This document shows positions 1-7,911 of a DNA stretch of 37,944 bases, piece by piece. How positions within the stretch are numbered: position 1 is the stretch's first letter; each line of letters starts with the position of its first letter. The notes under the pieces are model-generated. The model made no database searches, had not been told where the DNA came from, and worked only from the letters and a program-made list of their open reading frames with translations. This stretch comes from Desulfobacula sp. (GTDB lineage Bacteria; Desulfobacterota; Desulfobacteria; Desulfobacterales; Desulfobacteraceae): NCBI GenBank assembly GCA_013792075.1, contig VMSR01000190.1, positions 1 to 37,944 of the forward strand, in the 5' to 3' direction. The translations under genes were made by a program, and so were the position numbers.

Positions 1-102
1 TGGATGTCAGAAAAAACAGGGGGCGCAGTTGCGATTGAAATGTCATGGCGTTATTCATACAGGGTCCGATCTGCTGTTCGTCCCGTCAGGGACGAAGATT
101 AA
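1..102 (+). CDS. C-terminal end of an unidentified protein (partial)
   Basis: Frame 1 is open from the first base to a TAA at 100-102 and gives 33 residues ending in YRVRSAVRPVRDED. The Arg/Val-rich tail resembles the ends of DUF1566 (Lcl-like) or formylglycine-generating-enzyme-like domains, but 33 residues are too few to assign a family. The reading frame and the clean stop suggest the end of a gene that begins left of the window. Chance openness over 100 bases is the alternative. Confidence 0.4.
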   Translation, partial: WMSEKTGGAVAIEMSWRYSYRVRSAVRPVRDED

Positions 103-411
103 TCAAGCAATTTTGAAAGCGGCAACCGTTTGATACTTTCGGAGTGATAGGCAAGATTTGCCTGACCCAGACCCTTTTTGTATTTTTCACTCTTCATGAA
201 AATTAATTCTCTTTTAATTTATTTGGCTAATCCCTCAGTATGAGCAGAGTGACCCTCCCCGATATTTTGGGCACTCAATCAATCCATTTTTTATATCATA
301 TGAAAGTATTTCCGAGGTCAAGGATTTTATCCGAAGATGAAGTATTTGAATGCCGGAATACTCAAGGATCCCAAAACAATACGTCACTGATCTTTCCCAC
401 AAAAAAAGTGA
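103..411. other. Gene-free, AT-rich stretch with one IS-end-like repeat
   Basis: I see no convincing gene here. A short open frame at 240-452 on the plus strand has no family likeness, and part of it is simply the repeat copy at 250-311 read through. A weak inverted repeat (stem aggcaa/ttgcct near 150-164) has no T-run directly after it, so I do not call it a terminator. Confidence 0.5.
250..311 (+). repeat. Copy 1 of a diverged 62-bp direct repeat (IS-end-like)
   Basis: Aligned without gaps to 2844-2905, it matches at about 50 of 62 positions by my count. The best blocks are the first 21 bases (TGAYCCTCCCCGATATTTTG onward) and the last 19 (atatcatatg...agtattt). The TG-initial, C-rich opening resembles terminal inverted repeats of IS3-like insertion sequences. 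That identification is an inference; no transposase reading frame follows it. Confidence 0.6.
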
Positions 412-855
412 CTAAATCCTGTGTCCATTTTTTTGGGGTAGGATCAATTTAGAAAAAATATAATCTTCTTGAATATCAGATCCCAAAGCAAAGGTTGTTG
501 AGCCGGCAATCTCAAATTTCATTTTGCTATAGAAGGCATTTCCTCTGATATTTTTTTTCCAGCTGCTCAACCAAATGGATTTAAATGAATTGTCCCAGGC
601 ATGTTCTATGCATTTTCCCACCAGGGCGGGGCCAATGCCACAACCCCAATACTGCTGCAATGAATAAAGCCTGCAGAGCTCAATTGTTGGCAATGGTCGA
701 ACACATTCAGGCGCTGGGCTTTGGAAAAGCTTTGCATATCCAACCCATTTATCTTTTAATTTGGCAATATAGAAGAGAGACGCACTATCAGAGATTTCTG
801 TTGTGATTACACTGCAAATACTAAAAAGAAAGGTTTTTGTCCATGGGGTGGGCAG
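412..855 (-). pseudogene. GNAT-family N-acetyltransferase remnant, N-terminus lost
   Basis: Read on the minus strand, the frame between an in-frame TAA (856-858) and the stop at 412 encodes most of a GNAT fold: a beta-strand region with VGYAKLF, then IELCRLYSLQQYWGCGIGPA, which carries the acetyl-CoA pyrophosphate-binding Q-x-x-G-x-G-I/A pattern, and then the usual YSKMKFE segment. No ATG lies in this frame. The only alternatives are a TTG at 693, which would remove the first half of the fold, and a CTG just after the stop. The family normally has roughly 40-50 more residues before this point, so the gene looks truncated. A non-standard start or a sequencing frameshift could mimic this. It sits inside the repeat-flanked accessory stretch. 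Confidence 0.6.
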
Positions 856-967
856 TTACGCTTTGAAACAGTGTTTTTTACCCTTGAGGTTTGGCAGAAA
901 ATCCGCCATGGTCAATCTTTATCTGATTAAGATACTATCTGGGCAGGCTCAGGAAAGGAAAAACCAT

Positions 968-1828
968 ATGAAACCAGCACCTCAGACCCCGCCGCCGGCT
1001 GATGCCGATGCCCGCAAAGCTGTTGCTCCCGTGGTCTGCTATCCCGTGGACACCTTGCCTCCGCCGGATATGGATCTCTACAAAAGGGCCAGGAAGGCGT
1101 TGGAAAAAGTGGAAGAGATATTTGTGCAACCCAGAGATGCCAATACCTTTAAAGTGCCTGCCGGACATTTTTTCAGGATTATCAGCATTGAAGGTCCCCA
1201 AGTGGGAGACCTTAACCTCTGGGCACAAGGCGATCTGACCGAGCGGTTTTACAGCGGTAAAACCCGGGCGCTCCACGGCACCCACCTTGGTGTCGGAGAC
1301 CGTATGTGGAGCAGTTTCCCATATTTGCGGCCCTTGGCCACCATCACCCATGACACCCTGGACTGGTATGGGTTTAACGAATTCGGAGGCGCTGTCCATG
1401 ATGTGATTGGCACCCGCTGCGATCCATACACAGGACTTCTCCTTAGCGGGGATGACTACCACTTCTGCTGTCATTCCAATTTGATTCGGGCCTTGGCTGC
1501 CGAGACCGGACTGCCTCCCGAACAGGCTGAACCCCACGTCCATGATGTGCTCAATGTATTCATGTGCACGGGATTCACAAAGGATACCCACCAATATTTC
1601 ATGAAAGCAAGCCCTGTGCGACCAGGAGATTTTCTTGAGTTTTTTGCGGAAATTGATCTTTTGGGTGCTTTGTCTGCCTGTCCGGGCGGGGACTGCAGCG
1701 CTGAGCATTCCAGTGATATGGCTGCCTGCTATCCTTTAAAAGTGGAAGTTTTCAGGCCTGAAAAAGGTGCCTTGGACGGCTGGATGCCGCCCGTTCCGTC
1801 TGCCTATTGCGGCAGTCACGGGCTTTAA
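968..1828 (+). CDS. DUF1989 / urea carboxylase-associated family protein
   Basis: The 286-residue product matches the DUF1989 (urea carboxylase-associated) family. It has a GDLNLW segment, then HGTHLGVGDRMWSSFPYLRP, then a Cys/His-rich centre (GTRCDPY, FCCHSNLIRAL) and the HDVLNVFMCTGF and PVRPGDFLEFFAEIDLL blocks. The conserved His and Cys residues suggest a metal site. Relatives often lie beside urea, amide or amine catabolism genes, but the biochemical role is not settled. I chose the ATG at 968 because AGGAAAGGA lies just upstream; the frame extends back to 803, but that part has no family likeness. It converges on a nitrilase gene that ends 40 bases downstream, which may point to nitrogen scavenging (inference). 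Confidence 0.88.
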   Translation: MKPAPQTPPPADADARKAVAPVVCYPVDTLPPPDMDLYKRARKALEKVEEIFVQPRDANTFKVPAGHFFRIISIEGPQVGDLNLWAQGDLTERFYSGKTRALHGTHLGVGDRMWSSFPYLRPLATITHDTLDWYGFNEFGGAVHDVIGTRCDPYTGLLLSGDDYHFCCHSNLIRALAAETGLPPEQAEPHVHDVLNVFMCTGFTKDTHQYFMKASPVRPGDFLEFFAEIDLLGALSACPGGDCSAEHSSDMAACYPLKVEVFRPEKGALDGWMPPVPSAYCGSHGL

Positions 1829-1868
1829 AAAAACAATATCGCTAAAAAATCCGATAAGGGTATGTTTT

Positions 1869-2834
1869 TTATGTATCAAATGATTCAGAAATCTTGATTG
1901 CCGTCTGGCGGGTTCGATTCAATTTTAACTCCAGTACATCCGGCCGGGAATAATGGCCAGCCGGGTCAAAATTTTGTCTTTCTGCTCTGACACGCTGATG
2001 ATCAATTTCAGCGGTAATTAATTGTTCTTCTTCAATAATTGGCGCAACCACCCACTCACCGTCAGGTCCGGCAATACAGGAACCTCCATTGGCCAAAAAA
2101 CCGGTGCTGTTGGATAGAATTTTATCCAGATGCGGTGTGGTGTGGGGGAAATCCTGGGGCCGCATGATTGCGGAGGCTGAAATTATATAAGATCTGGATT
2201 CCCTTGCCATGAACCGGGTGATATCAGATGTGTTATGTATCCCGCCCGGCCACAGGGCGACATGGAGATCTTCTCCCTGGGCATAGAGTGACGCCCTTGC
2301 CAATGGCATCCAATTCTCCCAGCAATTCAACCCGCCAATGGTAAATGCGCCCAGTTTGTGAACCCTTAACCCATGGCCGTCACCAGGGGCCCATGTCAAC
2401 CGCTCTTCGTAAGTGGGCATCAGTTTCCGGTGCACGGATTGGATGCCTTTCTGAGGATCAATATAAACCATTGTACAATAAAGGCTGTGTCTTCCCCGGT
2501 CAGCAGCCTTATCAATACAACCCAGATAAACAGCGATATTGCTTTTTGATGCAGCTTCACAAAGAGGGTCAAGATCACCGGCATCAATATCGACGGACTG
2601 ATCTATATAATGGGCATGAAGATCCTTTTGGATTTTGGAATTGAACTTTGCACCATTGGTTCGTTCAATCCAGAAGGGATAACCGGGAAGTAATGCTTCT
2701 CCGAAAGCAACCAACCGGCACCCCTCATTTCCAGCCAATTCTGTATAGTTTAGGATCTTTTTCAGGGTTTGGTCCCTGTTTAACCATACCGGTGCAACCT
2801 GTGCGATACCGACTTTTATACTGTTTCCCAACAT
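1869..2834 (-). CDS. Nitrilase / carbon-nitrogen hydrolase
   Basis: This 321-residue enzyme belongs to the nitrilase superfamily, which hydrolyses nitriles or amides to acids and ammonia. The catalytic triad is visible: Glu46 in AFGEALLPGYPFW, Lys137 in HRKLMPTYEERLTW and Cys171 in GGLNCWENWMPLAR. The GGLNCWEN motif and the length are typical of true nitrilases (aliphatic, aryl or cyanide-related) rather than the shorter amidases. The ending (DPAGHYSRPDVLEL) is also typical of nitrilases. Substrate cannot be read from sequence. Its 3' end faces the DUF1989 gene, and its start lies 10 bases before repeat copy 2, on the opposite strand. The gene may have arrived with the accessory stretch. Confidence 0.93.
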   Translation of the reverse strand: MLGNSIKVGIAQVAPVWLNRDQTLKKILNYTELAGNEGCRLVAFGEALLPGYPFWIERTNGAKFNSKIQKDLHAHYIDQSVDIDAGDLDPLCEAASKSNIAVYLGCIDKAADRGRHSLYCTMVYIDPQKGIQSVHRKLMPTYEERLTWAPGDGHGLRVHKLGAFTIGGLNCWENWMPLARASLYAQGEDLHVALWPGGIHNTSDITRFMARESRSYIISASAIMRPQDFPHTTPHLDKILSNSTGFLANGGSCIAGPDGEWVVAPIIEEEQLITAEIDHQRVRAERQNFDPAGHYSRPDVLELKLNRTRQTAIKISESFDT

Positions 2835-2843
2835 GTCCCTATT

Positions 2844-2905
2844 TGATCCTCCCCGATATTTTGGATACTAGGTTAAGCTCTTTTTCATATCATATGGAAG
2901 TATTT
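2844..2905 (+). repeat. Copy 2 of the diverged 62-bp direct repeat (IS-end-like)
   Basis: This is the same orientation and length as copy 1 at 250-311, with 50 of 62 positions identical and no gaps. It lies in the upstream region of the nitrilase gene, beginning 10 bases past its start codon. With copy 1 it brackets about 2.5 kb carrying the GNAT remnant, DUF1989 and nitrilase. The sequence after the repeat (2906-2957) does not resemble the sequence after copy 1. Confidence 0.6.
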
Positions 2906-2957
2906 TTTGAGAGCTGATTTTTTTTTAAGATACCAAATTATTCTTTTGTTTATAGCG

Positions 2958-3854
2958 TCAGGTCTTTATGGCGTATTTTTCAGCATCCCAAGAGACGATA
3001 CCTTCATTGATTAATTTTGTAAGATGCTTTTTCATATGTACTTTTTCTCCAAACTCAAAAAAGAATCTGGGTTCTCTTTTTTTTCGATAGATGATGCAGG
3101 CGTCTATAATCTGTTCTATTGTTCTTGGCGTTTGTAGAAGATCCAATAGTTTTTGCTCACGAATTTTGATAACATCACAATACTGATCCCATAATTCTCC
3201 GGGTTCTTGTTCAAAAATGCCTTTTTCATGGGACGTCAGCCAAATCTTTGCCGGAATTGTCCGAACCTTGTTCACAGATGAAATCGTTTTTTCAATGCTT
3301 GAATTGACATCCCCATACCAGGGGCCGAATTTAGACAGGTCATAATCCCCCATAAAAAGAAGTTGAGGGGCTTCAAAAAACAATGCCATGTGTCCGGGTG
3401 TGTGCCCGGCGGCGTTGATGATTTTTACCTTCGTAGAACCCAAATCAAGCCATTCATCTTCTTTTAAGAACCGGGACGGCTTTCGGGGCTTGAAATGGAA
3501 TGTACTATTTAATACAGAACGCCAGTCATTTTTAAATTTTTCGTCAATCCCATAAGCATCTAATAAAATTTCAAGATCGGACAAGGGATGCGCATCCGCC
3601 GCCATCATGCAGAGTGGAATTTCATCAAACAGGTCCAAGTGCATGAAATGATCTTCGTGCCAGTGACTGAGCCAGATTTCTTTAACCCCGTTTTCATTCT
3701 TTAATTCTAAAAGACGCTTACGATCAGATGATGGGTCAATCAAAATTTTGGCTTCTTCAATATAGATTGAATGACAATAAGGATACCGTCCTTTATTTTC
3801 ACCGGGTATAAACCAGACCGGTCCGAAATGTTTTTCTTCCATTAAATTTGGCAT
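2958..3854 (-). CDS. Metallo-beta-lactamase-fold hydrolase with C-terminal winged-helix-like domain
   Basis: The product has the metal-binding signature SHWHEDH of the metallo-beta-lactamase superfamily, followed by AAGHTPGHMALFF (third metal His), a MGDYDL segment (bridging Asp) and TSHEKGI (last His). This is the glyoxalase II-like arrangement of a hydrolase binding two metals. About 60 C-terminal residues (from LLQTPRTIEQIID to the end) look like the small helical or winged-helix cap of LACTB2/MBL-type proteins. Substrate is unknown. The frame opens at a TTG (3911), but that extension is uncharacteristic. ATGs at 3854 and 3842 are the realistic starts, and neither has an ideally spaced ribosome binding site. 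The gene is visibly more AT-rich than its neighbours. It is divergent from the aldo/keto reductase gene. Confidence 0.85.
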   Translation of the reverse strand: MPNLMEEKHFGPVWFIPGENKGRYPYCHSIYIEEAKILIDPSSDRKRLLELKNENGVKEIWLSHWHEDHFMHLDLFDEIPLCMMAADAHPLSDLEILLDAYGIDEKFKNDWRSVLNSTFHFKPRKPSRFLKEDEWLDLGSTKVKIINAAGHTPGHMALFFEAPQLLFMGDYDLSKFGPWYGDVNSSIEKTISSVNKVRTIPAKIWLTSHEKGIFEQEPGELWDQYCDVIKIREQKLLDLLQTPRTIEQIIDACIIYRKKREPRFFFEFGEKVHMKKHLTKLINEGIVSWDAEKYAIKT

Positions 3855-4027
3855 TCCTGTTAAATTTTTTATAAGAGCCGATATATTAAATTTCCATATG
3901 ATTTTTGTCAATAAACAAGCAACCAGCCAAAAAGGTTATAATTGTGATTCATCATGTTTCAGGTATAATGGATTCAATCGATACATGCTCAATTGATAAC
4001 AAAAGGAGTTCACCAGGGGGGGGCATC

Positions 4028-4897
4028 ATGAAAGAACCAGGCATTCAGACAATAGAACCAACGGCATTCCCAAAATCCGGCAAGCAAATCACCCGGGTGG
4101 GTCTGGGCGGAGAAGGAATCCTCAGGACGACCGGAAATGCAAAAAGGGCACAAGCGGTTATTCACCAGGCTGTTGAACAGGGCATCACCTACTTTGACTC
4201 AGCCAGGGTCTACATGGATAGCGAACTCTATTATGGCGAATATTGGAAACATCAACCCGGGAAAAGAGAGGCCATCTTCCATACCAGCAAGTCTGCCCAG
4301 AGGACCAGAGCCGGGGCATTGGCAGATCTGACCCAGACCCTGGAACGATTAGAAACCCCGTATCTTGATTTGTGGCAAATCCACGATGTGAGGGATGAAA
4401 AGGATCTTGCACTTATTTCACAAAAAGGCGGGGCACTGGAAGCATTTGTGGAAGCCCGGGAGATGGGACTTGCCAAACACATCGGTGTTACCGGGCACCA
4501 TGATCCCGACATCTTGACCCAAGCGATTGAGCAATGGCCGGTGGATGCGGTGCTCATGCCGGTTAATCCAGTGGAAAAGGTGATCGGAGGCTTTTTGACA
4601 CACACGCTTTCAGCTGCCCACAAAAAAGGGATAGCCGTGATTGGTATGAAGGTATTGGGCGGCAAACACTATATTGCAAAAGATCAAGGAATCACTGCAG
4701 GTCTGTTAACCCGGTTTGCCCTGTCCCATGATATAACGCTTGCCATTGTCGGCTGCAGTACACCGGATGAAGTTAAAGAACTTGCCCTTGCCGGAAAAGA
4801 GAACACCCCCTTGACCGCTGCCGAGCAGAAAGAAATCACAAAACCCTTTCTGACCAGTGCCAGGGAACTTGCCTATTACCGGGGCAGTGTTTTTTAA
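4028..4897 (+). CDS. Aldo/keto reductase family protein
   Basis: The 289-residue product has the AKR TIM barrel with its catalytic tetrad: Asp57 and Tyr62 in YFDSARVYMDSE, Lys88 in FHTSK, and His119 in LWQIHDVRD. The C-terminal part (AIVGCSTPDEVKEL) is the usual cofactor phosphate-binding region. AKRs reduce carbonyl groups with NAD(P)H; no substrate can be assigned. There is no C-terminal CxxC-type ferredoxin domain, unlike many anaerobe AKRs. The frame is open back to 3905, but a G-rich stretch just before the ATG at 4028 and the family alignment favour that start. It converges on nrdJ across a 111-base gap in which I see no clear terminator. Confidence 0.88.
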   Translation: MKEPGIQTIEPTAFPKSGKQITRVGLGGEGILRTTGNAKRAQAVIHQAVEQGITYFDSARVYMDSELYYGEYWKHQPGKREAIFHTSKSAQRTRAGALADLTQTLERLETPYLDLWQIHDVRDEKDLALISQKGGALEAFVEAREMGLAKHIGVTGHHDPDILTQAIEQWPVDAVLMPVNPVEKVIGGFLTHTLSAAHKKGIAVIGMKVLGGKHYIAKDQGITAGLLTRFALSHDITLAIVGCSTPDEVKELALAGKENTPLTAAEQKEITKPFLTSARELAYYRGSVF

Positions 4898-5008
4898 CAT
4901 TCTCGGATCATGAGAAATCCATTTAAATTCAAGCGAATTTCTCCTAGTACAGGACCCTTGCGTTATAATGCGCTTTTAAAAAACATGGGCGACGCAACCG
5001 AACGCACC

Positions 5009-7249
5009 CTAACTGCATTTGGTATACCCGCATGCATGGCAGGTTTTACATCCTTCTTCAAAGGTTATGGTCTGGCCGCATTCCGGGCACAGATCCGGCT
5101 TAAGGCTGTTCTGATACTGTTTTTTCCCGTTTCCATTTCTCCTGGGCAGATATCTTTTTTCCAATACTTTGGCAATGGCATCCGGAATCGAGTAAACAAG
5201 ACCCCCTTCCTGAAAAACAGCGTGCTCACCGCGAATCCCGCTGATCTGTTCAATGATTTCATCCACTTGAATTCCGGATCTCAGAGCCAGGGAAATCAGC
5301 CGGCCGATGGCCTCTGTTTTTGCCTGGGTTGATTTTCCCGATTTGCCCACTGTTGCAAAAAGTTCAAACGGTCTGCCTTTGTATTCAGAAACCGTCACAT
5401 AAAGAACGCCCATTCCTGTTTTGATTCTTTCGGTAAATCCTTCAAGAATCTGTGGCCTTTCCTGACCCGCCATGAGGAAATCGTCCTGTTCCAGGGTCTT
5501 TCCGGTTTTTGAAACCGAAAGCACCTGGTTGGCCTTGCTGCCGTCCCTGTAAATGGTCACTCCCTTGCACTTTAGTTTAAAAGCCTGGTCATAAATAAAC
5601 CGGACATCCTCTTGTGTGGCTTCATGGGGAAGATTCACCGTTTTCGAAACAGCGTTGTCCGTGAATCTCTGGAACGCGGCCTGCATTTTTATATGATGTT
5701 CGGGCTTGATATCATGGGATGTGACAAAAATTTTTCGAAGATCAGAAGGCACATTGAGGTTCCCTTTGACGGTACCATTTTCAGCAATTTCCTCCATCAA
5801 GGCATCAGAGTAGAAGTCTTTTTCAATGGCCAACTTTTTAAAAACCGGATTCACTTCAATCAACCGGTCATTGTCCATGACCGTTCTCACATAACTCAAT
5901 GCAAATGCAGGTTCAATACCACTGGAGCATCCGGCAATAATGCTCAGGGTTCCGGTGGGAGCAATGGTCGTGGTTGTGGCATTGCGCATCAGCCGATCTT
6001 TTTGATCCTTATAGATGCTCAGGTCGAAATTGGGAAAAACCCCCCTGGTTTTTGCCAGGTCGCAGGAGGCTTTGTGGGACTCTTTCTGAACAAAAGACAT
6101 GATATCCCCGGCAAGCTTCAGGGCTTCTTCTGCGTCATAGGGGATACCGAGCAGATAGAGCAGGTCGGCAAATCCCATGATGCCCAGACCGATTTTCCGA
6201 TTTCCCTTGACCATTTGATCTATCTGATCAATGGGATACCTGGACATGTCTATGGTATTATCCAAAAATCGAACCGACAGATGGACGGTCTTTCCAAGTT
6301 CTTCATAGTCCACCTGAACTTTTTTGTTCTTTTTCGTGATAAACCGGGTCAGGTTTATGGATCCCAGGTTGCAAGCTTCCATGGGCAAAAGCGGTTGTTC
6401 TCCGCAGGGATTGGTTGATTCAATTTCCCCTATACCCGGGGTTGTATTAAACCGGTTGATTTCATCCAGAAAAATAATTCCCGGATCTCCCGTCTCCCAT
6501 GCCTGTTTGACCAACTCACTGTATACGGCAGCCGCACTCAGACGGCCTGTTATCTGCCCTGAATGGGGAGCAATCAGGTCATAATCCTCTTTTTGCTTGA
6601 CGGCTGCCATGAACGCATCTGTCACCCCCACGGATATGTTAAAATTATTCAATTCGTTTTTATTGCTTTTACAGGTGATAAAGCTCATGATATCCGGGTG
6701 GTCCACCCGAAGGACAGCCATATTGGCCCCTCTCCTGGTCCCACCCTGCTTGATCTGTTCTGTTGCCGTATTAAAAATTTTCATGAAGGAAACCGGGCCG
6801 GATGCCACACCGCCGGTGGAACCGACCTTGCTGTTTGCAGGGCGCAGCCTGGAAAAGGAAAACCCGGTTCCGCCGCCGGATTTATGTATGGTTGCCGCAT
6901 TTTTAACCGCGCCAAAGATGCCGTCAATGCTGTCTTCCACCGGAAGGACAAAACAGGCTGCCAGCTGGCCCAGGGACCTGCCCGCATTCATCAGGGTCGG
7001 GGAATTGGGCAGGAACCTGAAGTCGGCCATCAGGTTGTAAAATGCATCTTCTGTTTTTTTGATATCTGCATTTTTATCATAGTTCTTCTCCGCTTTTGCA
7101 ATGTGGGCGGCAACCCGCCGGAACATATGTTCCGGTGATTCACAGACCTTTCCCGATGCATCTTTTTTCAGATAACGCCTTTCCAAAACGGTTCTGGCAT
7201 TTTCTGTCAAAAATTCTATCTGATCTGTATCCTTTTTTCCATCCCTCAT
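5009..7249 (-). CDS. nrdJ: Coenzyme B12-dependent (class II) ribonucleoside-diphosphate reductase
   Basis: This 746-residue enzyme reduces ribonucleotides to deoxyribonucleotides using adenosylcobalamin instead of an oxygen-requiring diiron radical, which suits an anaerobe. Landmarks are FLPNSPTLMNAG, the redox Cys99 (LAACFVLP), GGTGFSFSRLRP, and the active-site block STNPCGEQPLLPMEACNLGS with Cys282, Glu284 and Cys293. ATTTTIAPTGTLS and a C-terminal zinc-finger-like tail (CPECG...CHACGYTKC) complete the class II pattern. AAAGGAG lies 8 bases before the ATG. An NrdR-box-like palindrome lies about 85-100 bases upstream, suggesting control by the NrdR repressor. The gene appears to be transcribed alone. 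Confidence 0.96.
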   Translation of the reverse strand: MRDGKKDTDQIEFLTENARTVLERRYLKKDASGKVCESPEHMFRRVAAHIAKAEKNYDKNADIKKTEDAFYNLMADFRFLPNSPTLMNAGRSLGQLAACFVLPVEDSIDGIFGAVKNAATIHKSGGGTGFSFSRLRPANSKVGSTGGVASGPVSFMKIFNTATEQIKQGGTRRGANMAVLRVDHPDIMSFITCKSNKNELNNFNISVGVTDAFMAAVKQKEDYDLIAPHSGQITGRLSAAAVYSELVKQAWETGDPGIIFLDEINRFNTTPGIGEIESTNPCGEQPLLPMEACNLGSINLTRFITKKNKKVQVDYEELGKTVHLSVRFLDNTIDMSRYPIDQIDQMVKGNRKIGLGIMGFADLLYLLGIPYDAEEALKLAGDIMSFVQKESHKASCDLAKTRGVFPNFDLSIYKDQKDRLMRNATTTTIAPTGTLSIIAGCSSGIEPAFALSYVRTVMDNDRLIEVNPVFKKLAIEKDFYSDALMEEIAENGTVKGNLNVPSDLRKIFVTSHDIKPEHHIKMQAAFQRFTDNAVSKTVNLPHEATQEDVRFIYDQAFKLKCKGVTIYRDGSKANQVLSVSKTGKTLEQDDFLMAGQERPQILEGFTERIKTGMGVLYVTVSEYKGRPFELFATVGKSGKSTQAKTEAIGRLISLALRSGIQVDEIIEQISGIRGEHAVFQEGGLVYSIPDAIAKVLEKRYLPRRNGNGKKQYQNSLKPDLCPECGQTITFEEGCKTCHACGYTKCS

Positions 7250-7304
7250 TTGTCCGGCTCCTTTAGAATCATTGACCCATTAACAAGAATAATAGGGAAG
7301 GAAT

Positions 7305-7349
7305 ACGCCATATAGAGAATAAAAGCAATACAGACACAATATATAGTGG
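7305..7349 (-). promoter_or_regulatory. NrdR-box-like operator upstream of nrdJ
   Basis: The site acacaatatatagtgg at 7334-7349 matches the NrdR box pattern (acaCwAtATaTwGtgt) at 15 of 16 positions. A second, weaker half-match (acgccatatagagaat, about 11 of 16) lies at 7305-7320, a 29-base offset, slightly less than the usual roughly three helical turns. Read on the minus strand, the strong box covers a plausible -35 (TTGTGT) and the weak box a plausible -10 (CTATAT) separated by 18 bases. This would let NrdR block nrdJ transcription. Confidence 0.6.
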
Positions 7350-7410
7350 GTCAAATCCGGCGCAGGACCGAGATGGGCTGGCAAAAAAAGGATATCCCCT
7401 GAAGCTGAAA

Positions 7411-7445
7411 AGACCCGACACTCTATGAGTGTCGGGTCTTTTTTT
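7411..7445. terminator. Rho-independent terminator hairpin
   Basis: A perfect 13-bp stem (agacccgacactc / gagtgtcgggtct) with a 3-base loop at 7424-7426 is followed on the plus strand by seven T residues. On the minus strand four Ts follow the stem. It sits 18 bases past the stop of the minus-strand gene 7464-7763, so it probably ends that transcript and insulates it from nrdJ. Confidence 0.8.
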
Positions 7446-7463
7446 GTGAAAAAATCGGGGAGA

Positions 7464-7763
7464 TTACATTTTCAGAACCATGAAAATATAATCTCCCTGG
7501 TTGATATCAATGGTCAGGTTGGCACCCCTTCCTTCCGCATACCGTATCCAGAAAGGCCTGTCGTTAATTCCGCATTCATAATTGGGATAGGATTCTCCTG
7601 TTTTACCGTTCTTCCAGGAAAGAATCATGGGATAATCGCATTTTTCAAATGCTGTCTGCTTTGCCAGCTGCTTGGCTTTTAAAAAATTAAACCCTGCTTC
7701 TGGTATGTCAAATTTTATATATTCCTGGGACGAATTTCCCGTCATTTTAAGGATTTGCACCAT
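7464..7763 (-). CDS. Small AF1514-like conserved protein
   Basis: This 99-residue cytoplasmic protein has the segments YPMILSWKNGKTGESYPN, ECGINDRPFW and NLTIDINQGDYIFMVL. That pattern (a hydrophobic strand with SW, a Cys, and an ending in TIDI..GDYIF) resembles the small AF1514/DUF5619 family found in sulfate reducers and archaea. I recognise it from memory and am only moderately sure. No function is known to me. It has no signal peptide or membrane segment. GGGGG precedes the ATG. It is monocistronic, with a strong terminator just downstream. Confidence 0.7.
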   Translation of the reverse strand: MVQILKMTGNSSQEYIKFDIPEAGFNFLKAKQLAKQTAFEKCDYPMILSWKNGKTGESYPNYECGINDRPFWIRYAEGRGANLTIDINQGDYIFMVLKM

Positions 7764-7849
7764 TAAAACCCCCTTTTGCTAGGTGTTTTCTCATTTACCC
7801 CGGTAATTTTTGAATTTGGGGTATATGACAAAGATAAGAGCGAATTGGG

Positions 7850-7892
7850 AATTGACAATACAATTGACAATACAATGGATTCAACATAGAAA
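7850..7892 (+). promoter_or_regulatory. Candidate mtgA promoter with tandemly duplicated -35
   Basis: A perfect 12-bp tandem repeat (aattgacaatac, 7850-7861 and 7862-7873) places two consensus -35 hexamers (TTGACA at 7852 and 7864) one helical turn apart. The second is followed after 17 bases by TAGAAA (7887-7892), a 4-of-6 match to a -10. Transcription would start about 12 bases before the mtgA ATG. The first TTGACA has no good -10 partner. Confidence 0.45.
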
Positions 7893-7911
7893 GCTTTACC
7901 AGAGGACCTAA

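Noticed and set aside
150-164. Short hairpin aggcaa/ttgcct
   Set aside because: A six-base stem without a T-run directly after it is easily due to chance.
240-452. Open frame beside the left repeat
   Set aside because: It has no ribosome binding site or family likeness, and its first residues come from the repeat. The other repeat copy encodes similar residues only because the DNA is similar.
803-967. N-terminal extension of the DUF1989 gene
   Set aside because: The family begins later, and the ATG at 968 has a good ribosome binding site. The extension overlaps the GNAT remnant on the other strand.
935-1708. Long minus-strand frame opposite the DUF1989 gene
   Set aside because: It is antisense to a recognised gene and shows no family motif.
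4898-5008. Possible terminator between the aldo/keto reductase and nrdJ
   Set aside because: Only short imperfect inverted repeats and no T-run; not called.
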